From Deltaproteobacteria bacterium (GTDB lineage: Bacteria > Desulfobacterota > Desulfobacteria > Desulfobacterales > ETH-SRB1): a stretch of DNA of 6,361 nt. The notes below the pieces were generated by a model, which saw only the letters and a list, made by a program, of their open reading frames with translations, was not told the origin of the DNA and made no database searches. The position numbers and the translations under genes were made by a program. The DNA is taken from contig QMMZ01000124.1 in assembly GCA_003647525.1 (NCBI GenBank), forward strand, positions 1 to 6,361, given 5' to 3'. Below, piece by piece: positions 1-4,936 of the stretch (its first letter is position 1; every line of letters begins with the position of its first letter).

Positions 1-6
1 ATTACG

Positions 7-25
7 TATAGCCTTTGTTGTGCCG
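7..25. repeat. Left boundary motif of cassette-like block (TATAG-N5-GTTGTGCCG)
   Basis: The plus strand reads TATAG at 7-11, then five bases, then GTTGTGCCG at 17-25. The same combination occurs on the minus strand at the other side of the three-gene block (CGGCACAAC at 1076-1084, CTATA at 1087-1091), so the block is bracketed by inverted copies. In the direction of the genes the motif comes 12 bases after the stop codon of the last gene and begins GCACAAC, which matches 6 of 7 positions of the integron attC R'' consensus RYYYAAC. The rest of any attC hairpin would lie beyond position 1, so it cannot be tested here. It could equally be the terminal repeat of a different mobile element. Confidence 0.45.
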
Positions 26-37
26 TCGTACTTTATT

Positions 38-415
38 CTAGTCATTATTTTTTACAATGTTTTTGTTAACCTTTTCATTACCATAAATATCAATATTCTC
101 TGATTTTGAATATTTTTTCCATTCTCTTAATAACTTATTAAAATCATCGTTTTCACATAACTCAAATCTTTTCAACGCATAATACATTGCTGATATTGAA
201 ACATTAGAAAATTTTGAACGATGTCTTTTTTGGCATTTGGGACACCACATCATTGGTGGTTGAATATTCAAATCAGTTCGAATTTGTTTTAATCTATTAT
301 TTAAATCATCTACTAAATCAAAATGTTGCTCAATGGAAAGATTTGAATTCCATTTATTTTTTAGAATTTCCTTTAACTCAGGAAACCAAGTAGTATGTGC
401 TTGTCCTGCAGGCAT
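38..415 (-). CDS. Hypothetical protein with CPxC-x3-H putative zinc knuckle
   Basis: This is a 125-residue soluble protein with no signal peptide or membrane segment and no function I recognise. The N-terminus (MPAGQAHTTWFPEL) is followed by a predicted helical region at about 26-50. The most distinctive stretch is at 55-70, MMWCPKCQKRHRSKF, where C58, C61 and H65 could hold a metal ion, with C87 as a possible fourth ligand. The C-terminal 25 residues are Lys/Asn-rich and probably disordered. It is the last gene of a three-gene minus-strand run; its ATG lies two bases after the stop codon of the preceding gene, so translational coupling is likely and supports this start. Base composition is very AT-rich: 13 G/C in 60 bases at 61-120, against 22 in 60 in the acyl-CoA synthetase gene at 1561-1620. 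This suggests separate acquisition. A real gene is well supported by the operon packing; function is unknown. Confidence 0.75.
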   Translation of the reverse strand: MPAGQAHTTWFPELKEILKNKWNSNLSIEQHFDLVDDLNNRLKQIRTDLNIQPPMMWCPKCQKRHRSKFSNVSISAMYYALKRFELCENDDFNKLLREWKKYSKSENIDIYGNEKVNKNIVKNND

Positions 416-417
416 GA

Positions 418-792
418 TTATTCAAATTCTTTTTTTATGTTTATTTCGTCCATTTCTTCATGTGACACTCCGTATGGAAATCCACCGCTTGTATATCCCA
501 TAATCATTGCGAAATTTTCATCACTATCAAATCCACACGAGGCGTTTAATTCATCTTCTCGTTTTTTCTTGAATGAAAGTCTTTGTTGTCTAAGAGCTTC
601 CATTGAATTTATCAATTGCTTTTCATATTCTTCTGAGATTTCAACTCCAATCATTCTTAGTTCTTTAAATGCACACAATTTATCAACTGAATATTTTTTT
701 GAGTATCCTTTAACAATATTATTCCCTGAATATGTTTTTATCCAATTCTTGGCAGAACAAAGCCTTCTTTCTCTTTTTGGAGTAATTTTCAT
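418..792 (-). CDS. Conserved-type hypothetical protein with GYTSGGFPYG motif
   Basis: This is a 124-residue basic, cytosolic protein of unknown function. The first 50 residues (MKITPKRERRLCSAKNWIKTY onward in outline: basic start, then Trp17 and a helical stretch to about Val50) could form a small helical, possibly nucleic-acid-binding domain. Residues 53-84 are charged and coiled-coil-like, rich in Glu, Lys, Arg and Gln. The C-terminal part carries SDENFAMIMGYTSGGFPYGV at 90-109, ending in an acidic/basic tail. From memory, small proteins with this SDENF...GYTSGG.PYG ending also occur in Firmicutes as uncharacterised proteins; I could not check this, and it would point to a laterally mobile family. 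The gene sits five bases downstream of the 84-residue gene and two bases before the next start, so all three are probably one transcript. No RBS is evident, as is usual in Bacteroidota. What it binds or does cannot be read from the sequence. Confidence 0.75.
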   Translation of the reverse strand: MKITPKRERRLCSAKNWIKTYSGNNIVKGYSKKYSVDKLCAFKELRMIGVEISEEYEKQLINSMEALRQQRLSFKKKREDELNASCGFDSDENFAMIMGYTSGGFPYGVSHEEMDEINIKKEFE

Positions 793-797
793 TTAAT

Positions 798-1052
798 CTA
801 ATCAAATGGTTCTTTAGGTAAAGCTAATAAATTCTTAATATAACGCTCGTTATTATATGGTTTACCAAATTTCATAACGTCAAATAATTCGACAGCTAAA
901 CATTGTCCAATCATTTGTCTGGTTTGGAAGTCATCAAATCCTTGTTTTCGCAATCTATCAAATGCGTCTTTAGTCTCAAGAGGGTCGTTATCTCTGAGTT
1001 GATTCTTTATTATCTCAAAAATCTGTTCTCTTAATATTTCATTTGTTTCCAT
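798..1052 (-). CDS. Small all-helical hypothetical protein
   Basis: This is an 84-residue protein with no signal peptide, cysteine cluster or membrane segment. It is predicted almost entirely helical: an amphipathic helix at about 4-20, DNDPLETKDAFDRLRKQGF at 21-39, a helix at about 42-62 (MIGQCLAVELFDVMKFG) and a short final helix ending LLALPKEPFD. I think such short proteins ending in L..LPKEPFD are a recurring uncharacterised family, but I cannot name one with confidence. It is the first gene of the three-gene minus-strand run, with its ATG 57 bases after the stop of the acyl-CoA synthetase gene. No terminator separates them, so read-through from that gene could express the block. The GTTGTGCCG boundary motif lies just upstream, within this 57-base gap, so the gene is at the leading edge of the putative cassette. 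A DNA-binding or adaptor role is possible but unsupported. Confidence 0.72.
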   Translation of the reverse strand: METNEILREQIFEIIKNQLRDNDPLETKDAFDRLRKQGFDDFQTRQMIGQCLAVELFDVMKFGKPYNNERYIKNLLALPKEPFD

Positions 1053-1070
1053 AGTTGCAGGTTTTTTTCA

Positions 1071-1101
1071 GTATGCGGCACAACATCTATATATCCACAA
1101 C
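1071..1101. repeat. Right boundary motif of cassette-like block, with tandem CACAAC
   Basis: On the minus strand this reads TATAG, two bases, then GTTGTGCCG (complement of 1076-1091), the inverted counterpart of the motif at 7-25. GTTGTGC matches 6 of 7 positions of the integron R' consensus GTTRRRY, and in gene direction it lies just upstream of the first gene of the block, where a cassette junction would be. A second CACAAC at 1096-1101 repeats the one at 1079-1084 in the same orientation, 17 bases apart. Only 25 bases lie between the core motif and the upstream stop codon (1110), too little for a full attC hairpin. This end is therefore either a simple attachment-type site, a secondary insertion site, or not integron-related. 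Confidence 0.45.
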
Positions 1102-1109
1102 TCCCTTCC

Positions 1110-2756
1110 CTAATTATATAAATACCGTTTAATACTTCTCTTAGGTGTTTTTACAAATTCTTCAGGATGTAATTCAATGGTTGAAACATTCATGTATTTT
1201 GGAAGTTTATGATTGAGTGCCTTCCTGTGATGCTCAAAAATTTTCAGCAACTCACTATTCGAAATATCTTCTTTTTTAACAACATCAGCATCCGGAAAAA
1301 CCATAGCCACCAATTTATCATTCCGATGAACAACAACTGATTCAGCCACGGCATGCCTGTTATTCAATATTGATTCAATTTCTTCAGGATATATATTTTT
1401 ACCATTGGCACCCAGTATCATACTTTTACTACGTCCTTTGATGTAGATAAATCCTTTCTCATCAACATAACCCAGATCACCTGTATGCAACCAGCCATCT
1501 TCGTCAATAACCTTGCGTGTGTCTTCTTCACTCTTATAATACCCATCCATTACATTTTCACCACGGACACAAATTTCACCAGCTAATTTTTCAGGAGATT
1601 CTTTGTCAATTTTTACTTCCAGCGTATCCACCATTTTACCGGATGATCCGGCAGGAAGATCACGCCAGCTATTATAACTGATCAATGGGCCACATTCTGT
1701 CATGCCATAACCTACAGTATATTTAAACTTCATTCGCCTGAAAAACATTTCAGCCTCTTGGTTCAATGGTGCACCACCCATTACTATCTCATGAAAATTT
1801 CCGCCAAACACAGTTGTAAGCTGAGCTTTAAATTTATTCAATATCAACCTATTAACACCGGGCATTGAAAGCAATAATTTAATGTGCCATTTACCAAGAA
1901 CCGGCAGCAATTTGTTCTTATAAATTTTCTCAATGATCAATGGGACTGAAAGAATAAGTGCTGGTTTAATTTCCTGGAAAGCCTTCATGATAATTTGTGG
2001 CGAGGGAGTTTTTGTGAGAATAGTTACATGACAACCCAGCGTAAACGGAAATAAAAACTCAAAAGCACACCCAAAGGTATGCGCCATGGGTAATAATGAC
2101 ACAATGCTGTCGCCTGCTTTTAAAGGCATATTGTTTTGGGCAAACCTGATATTGGCTGCAAGGCTGTTATGTGCCAACATAACTCCTTTTGTAAAACCTG
2201 ATGTTCCTGATGTATAACTCAATACAGCCAAATTATCATTGGGTATTTCAGGTAAATTGAGGTCGGAGGGTTTAACATTAGTAGCATCTATAATTTTCCC
2301 AAGTTCTGATTTCTCATAGGCATTTGTAAGATTTTCTGTCTTACATTTTAACAATGAATAATCATCAATTTTTAGGATACCATAAAGTTTGTCTAAATCT
2401 GAACAATCAATTGTTTCTATTACTTTTTCGTCAGCGAAAAGCAATACAGAATCAGAATGGTCTAAAATGCCTTTCAGGTCATTCGCTTTAAAATCAGGAA
2501 AAACTGGAACCACAACTGCGCCATATGTAACAATAGATAAGTACAATATCCCCCAGCGGGCTGAATTTTTCCCAACTATGGCCACTTTTTCTCCCGGATT
2601 AATCCCCAGTTCATTAAACAATTTGTGAAAGCGAATGATAGAAGCCCCAATTTCTCTGTATGTGAATGATTTTCCATTGTAATCGGCAAGTGCCGGAATG
2701 TCCCAGTTCTTTGTGATGCTATCAGAAAGATAAGATACAAATGTCTTCTCTAACAT
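1110..2756 (-). CDS. AMP-binding long-chain acyl-CoA synthetase (fatty acid--CoA ligase)
   Basis: This is a complete 548-residue member of the adenylate-forming (ANL) superfamily. It is predicted to activate a fatty acid with ATP to an acyl-adenylate and transfer it to CoA, in the cytosol or at the inner face of the membrane. The core motifs are in order: P-loop-like YTSGTSGFTKG at 181-191, GYGMTECGP at 349-357, HTGDLG at 424-429 with the ribose-binding Asp427, and GRSKSMILGANGKNIYPEEI at 441-460 with the hinge-region Arg442. The C-terminal A10-type segment around 537-544 (TPKRSIKR) holds the candidate catalytic lysine, K539 or K543. The length is normal for bacterial FadD-like enzymes and no frame damage is seen. 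The ANGKNIYPEEIE stretch is of the long-chain acyl-CoA synthetase type rather than acetyl-CoA synthetase; chain length cannot be set from sequence. The gene is divergent from the secreted esterase gene across a 336-base region. The ATG at 2756 is preferred because it gives a normal N-terminus and no upstream start extends a family-like sequence. Confidence 0.95.
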   Translation of the reverse strand: MLEKTFVSYLSDSITKNWDIPALADYNGKSFTYREIGASIIRFHKLFNELGINPGEKVAIVGKNSARWGILYLSIVTYGAVVVPVFPDFKANDLKGILDHSDSVLLFADEKVIETIDCSDLDKLYGILKIDDYSLLKCKTENLTNAYEKSELGKIIDATNVKPSDLNLPEIPNDNLAVLSYTSGTSGFTKGVMLAHNSLAANIRFAQNNMPLKAGDSIVSLLPMAHTFGCAFEFLFPFTLGCHVTILTKTPSPQIIMKAFQEIKPALILSVPLIIEKIYKNKLLPVLGKWHIKLLLSMPGVNRLILNKFKAQLTTVFGGNFHEIVMGGAPLNQEAEMFFRRMKFKYTVGYGMTECGPLISYNSWRDLPAGSSGKMVDTLEVKIDKESPEKLAGEICVRGENVMDGYYKSEEDTRKVIDEDGWLHTGDLGYVDEKGFIYIKGRSKSMILGANGKNIYPEEIESILNNRHAVAESVVVHRNDKLVAMVFPDADVVKKEDISNSELLKIFEHHRKALNHKLPKYMNVSTIELHPEEFVKTPKRSIKRYLYN

Positions 2757-2779
2757 AATTCAATACAATTGATGAGAGG

Positions 2780-2795
2780 TAAAGATACAAAGAGA
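2780..2795 (-). promoter_or_regulatory. Weak candidate -7 element for the acyl-CoA synthetase gene
   Basis: On the minus strand this reads TCTCTTTGTATCTTTA, two overlapping near-matches to the Bacteroidota -7 consensus TAnnTTTG (TCTCTTTG and TATCTTTA, each one base off). It lies 24-40 bases upstream of the ATG. No convincing -33 TTTG is found at the expected spacing, so this is a low-confidence call. Confidence 0.3.
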
Positions 2796-2858
2796 TTTAT
2801 TAAGTTGATCTATTTGTTTGTAAAAAATAAATTGATCAACTGGATACTGGTTACAGAG

Positions 2859-3000
2859 GGTGTACGACAAATTGCACATAATTCAAAGTTTTCTCTTTTT
2901 CCGTTTTGCCCCATTCCCTATAGGGAGTCGTAAAAAGAGAAAATTTTGAGAATCCCCTTCAGGGGACTTAGGGGTAAAAAAGTGCAATTTGTCGTACACC
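2859..3000. repeat. 142-bp nested inverted-repeat element (MITE- or BIME/REP-like)
   Basis: The element is bounded by a perfect 19-bp inverted repeat, GGTGTACGACAAATTGCAC at 2859-2877 and its complement at 2982-3000. Inside is a second stem, 2883-2900 against 2932-2949, pairing at 17 of 18 positions. The apex holds a perfect 12-bp palindrome, TCCCTATAGGGA at 2915-2926. A further small hairpin (TCCCCT/AGGGGA arms, 2953-2958 and 2961-2966) lies between the inner and outer right arms. Two units starting TTTTRCCCC followed by a GC-rich hairpin occur in inverted orientation (2904-2929 on plus, 2979-2950 on minus), the usual design of a BIME made of paired REP units. There is no coding capacity, so any mobility would depend on an enzyme supplied elsewhere, for example a transposase recognising the 19-bp ends or a RAYT-type TnpA_REP. 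It sits between two divergent start codons, so it may also insulate or modulate the two promoters. Confidence 0.8.
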
Positions 3001-3040
3001 TGTTACTGAACAATTGCCTTCATATTTTTAGTATATATTC

Positions 3041-3048
3041 TAAATTTG
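3041..3048 (+). promoter_or_regulatory. Candidate -7 element for the secreted esterase gene
   Basis: TAAATTTG is an exact match to the Bacteroidota -7 consensus TAnnTTTG. It would start transcription near 3055, giving a leader of about 38 bases before the ATG at 3093. The nearest upstream TTG (3014-3016) is 24 bases away, longer than the usual spacing of about 19, so the -33 element is weak. The AT-rich leader with no Shine-Dalgarno sequence is normal for this phylum. Confidence 0.4.
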
Positions 3049-3092
3049 AATATTTTTACTAAATTAGATTTTCATTAATTAAACTTAGAACA

Positions 3093-4553
3093 ATGAAAAG
3101 ATTTATCCTTTTAGTAATATATATTGCTGTAGGGCTTATAGCAACTGCACAAACTTTTGAAGACTTCATCAATTACCTAAATAGTGTACAAACCGGCAGC
3201 CGGCAGGAAGTTGTTGATAGTTTTCAAATTGCTAACCAATATTATCCATTAACTGAGGATGGGCTGGCACATTTTATTTACATCGGACCTGGTGAAGACC
3301 TTGCTGTGCCGGGTGACTTTAGTGGATGGAATCCGGCAACTGCTCCTATGACCAGCATCATTGAAACAAATTTTTGGTACAGGACTTATTCATTCGAAAA
3401 TACCGCCAGGCTCGATTACAAATTTGTTTACAATGGCAACACATGGATATTGGATCCCATGAATCCATATACAGCACCCGGAGGATATGGTGATAATTCA
3501 GAATTGCGTATGCCAGACTATATACCTCCAGCAGAAATCAACTATTATCCCAACATCCCACATGGCACCCTGGAAGACACTTCATTTTACAGTACCAACC
3601 TGAATAATAGCAGAACCATAAAAGTGTATCTCCCACCAGGATATGCGGAATCAACTGAGGAATACCGTTTAGTACTTGTGCATGATGGGTTGGAATATAT
3701 TTCATTTGCAAAAATGGATAATACCCTGGATTACCTGATTGCTGAAGAGAAGATAAAACCAACAATAGCGGTATTTGTTCCTCCCGTAGATCGCACACCT
3801 GAATATGCAGAAGAAAAACAAGATGCTTTCACAAGCTTTATCATTGACGAAGTGATGCCCTGGATCAATACAAAATACAGAACCATTAATGAAGCAAGTT
3901 CCAATGCTGTAATAGGTTCTTCATTGGGTGGAAATATCTCCTTGTGGATCGGAATGAACCATCCTGAAATATTTGGACATGCTGGTTCTTTTTCGCCATA
4001 TATTGAAAATGATATTTTGACAACTTTTGAAAATTCGCCCATGTTTGATTTGCAGATTTATATGAATCATGGGACATATGATCATCTCGATCCCATCCAG
4101 CAGAGTGTAGATGCTTTTTTACCCATCCTGGAAGAAAAGGAGTATGTTTATGAATATGGCGAATATCCTGAAGGACATAGTTACGGTTTTTGGCGGGCAC
4201 ATGTTGATGATGCGCTGGAGTTTTTCTTCCCGGGACCAAATGCTGCAATATTTAATAATCCTTACCAGCCTGTTGGCGGTACACTTTCTCAAAACTATCC
4301 CAATCCATTTAATCATCAAACCACCGTCAAATATCAATTGGATAAACCAGCCAAAATAAAAATTGAAATTATCAATCTTTCCGGGCAGGTGGTTAAGCTT
4401 TTGACAGATAAACATCAAAGCACTGGTGAACATGTTATTATTTGGAATGGAACTGATAACGCTGGTAACAAATTGCCTGAAGGCATGTACTTTAATTGTC
4501 TGTATATCGAAAACAGAATAGTTGCAAGTAGAAGGATAATACTGATTCCATAA
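3093..4553 (+). CDS. Secreted putative esterase with CBM48/E-set-like N-domain and T9SS sorting domain
   Basis: This is a complete 486-residue exported protein. Residues 1-20 form a Sec signal peptide (MKRFILL..., cleavage after ATAQ or nearby). Residues about 58-142 look like a CBM48/AMPK-type E-set domain: VPGDFSGWNP at 72-81, then DYKFVYNGNTWILDP at 108-122, the pattern of glycan-binding modules on isoamylases and esterases. Residues about 157-378 are an alpha/beta-hydrolase of the putative esterase family (Esterase D/Fes/feruloyl-esterase fold). It has HDG at 197-199, the nucleophile elbow GSSLG at 275-279 (Ser277), GTYDHLD at 327-333 with D330 as the likely acid, and EGHSYGFW at 360-367 with His362. 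Residues about 392-486 are a T9SS type A sorting domain (NYPNPFN at 401-407, WNGTDNAGNKLPEGMYF), cleaved on export through the outer membrane. It likely acts on an ester-linked polysaccharide substituent or a similar extracellular ester; the substrate is not readable. Fes-like siderophore esterases share the fold, but the E-set module and surface targeting argue for glycan work. Confidence 0.9.
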   Translation: MKRFILLVIYIAVGLIATAQTFEDFINYLNSVQTGSRQEVVDSFQIANQYYPLTEDGLAHFIYIGPGEDLAVPGDFSGWNPATAPMTSIIETNFWYRTYSFENTARLDYKFVYNGNTWILDPMNPYTAPGGYGDNSELRMPDYIPPAEINYYPNIPHGTLEDTSFYSTNLNNSRTIKVYLPPGYAESTEEYRLVLVHDGLEYISFAKMDNTLDYLIAEEKIKPTIAVFVPPVDRTPEYAEEKQDAFTSFIIDEVMPWINTKYRTINEASSNAVIGSSLGGNISLWIGMNHPEIFGHAGSFSPYIENDILTTFENSPMFDLQIYMNHGTYDHLDPIQQSVDAFLPILEEKEYVYEYGEYPEGHSYGFWRAHVDDALEFFFPGPNAAIFNNPYQPVGGTLSQNYPNPFNHQTTVKYQLDKPAKIKIEIINLSGQVVKLLTDKHQSTGEHVIIWNGTDNAGNKLPEGMYFNCLYIENRIVASRRIILIP

Positions 4554-4819
4554 ATCAATACATATTTTTCACTTATACATTTGCATACATTTGAAAATAA
4601 GTTTGATTCAGTTAAGTCTATCTTTAGCTCTCCTTTTTTTTGTATTCAAAATTCTTTTTTTATTTGGGCAATTAATCAAGAAAGATGAAGCTGAATAATT
4701 AAAACAAAAATGCAGTAATTCTCCTATCAATCCTAAATATGTATAGGTATTCCCAAATTCAGAAAACAATTAAGGATACAAAGTCATAAATAGCTGATTT
4801 TAAACACCTAGCTAAATAG

Positions 4820-4855
4820 CACAATTATTGTGTAAATTTTCAATATTAAAATTTA
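4820..4855. repeat. Two adjacent AT-rich palindromes upstream of the second secreted protein
   Basis: CACAAT-T-ATTGTG at 4820-4832 is a perfect inverted repeat around a single base, a shape typical of dimeric regulator operators. It is followed at once by TAAATTTT (4833-4840), a seven-base spacer, and AAAATTTA (4848-4855), a perfect 8-bp inverted repeat. The first is less likely to be chance than the second, which is made only of A and T. They lie about 30-65 bases upstream of the candidate -33 element, a place where an activator or repressor could bind. No regulator can be named. Confidence 0.3.
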
Positions 4856-4884
4856 AGAAATTATTGAACCATTAAGTACTTTCA

Positions 4885-4913
4885 TTTGTTCTAAAAAAAC
4901 AAAACAAACTTTA
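4885..4913 (+). promoter_or_regulatory. Weak candidate promoter for the repeat-protein gene
   Basis: TTTG at 4885-4888 is a good -33 element and is followed 17 bases later by AAACTTTA (4906-4913), which matches only four of the six fixed positions of TAnnTTTG. Transcription would begin near 4920, leaving a leader of about 17 bases before the ATG at 4937. Confidence 0.28.
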
Positions 4914-4936
4914 CGAATTAACCACTAATACTGCTT

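Larger units (their letters stand above)
4554..4936. other. 383-base AT-rich non-coding region
   Basis: No reading frame of convincing composition occurs on either strand and no RNA gene is recognised. Immediately after the esterase stop there is a weak 6-bp inverted repeat (ACTTAT at 4571-4576 and ATAAGT at 4596-4601) with a 19-base loop and no tight T-tract, too poor to call a terminator. A T-run lies at about 4633-4641. Two palindromes occur further on (see 4820-4855), and a possible promoter at 4885-4913. The length indicates that the downstream gene is transcribed independently. Confidence 0.5.

Noticed and set aside
395..796. Plus-strand open frame of 133 codons across two of the small minus-strand genes
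   Set aside because: It is antisense to two better-supported genes, is rich in Ser, Phe and Ile as expected for the complement of AT-rich coding DNA, and overlaps the whole of one of them.
1..1110. Firm assignment of the cassette boundaries as integron attC sites
   Set aside because: Both cores miss the R-box consensus at one base, one site is cut by the window edge, the other has too little sequence for a hairpin, and no integrase gene is present.
2953..2966. TCCCCT-TC-AGGGGA hairpin as an intrinsic terminator
   Set aside because: It lies between two divergent start codons, not after any gene, has a two-base loop and no T-tract; it is better explained as part of the repeat element.
2859..3000. 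CRISPR array
   Set aside because: The repeats are inverted and nested, not direct repeats separated by regular unique spacers, and no cas gene is present.
3538..4433. Several minus-strand and alternate-frame open frames inside the secreted esterase gene
   Set aside because: All lie within a gene with a signal peptide, catalytic motifs and a sorting domain; their translations show no domain or consistent composition.
4571..4601. ACTTAT/ATAAGT inverted repeat as the terminator of the esterase gene
   Set aside because: Only 6 bp, all but one pair weak in each half, a 19-base loop and no adjacent T-run.
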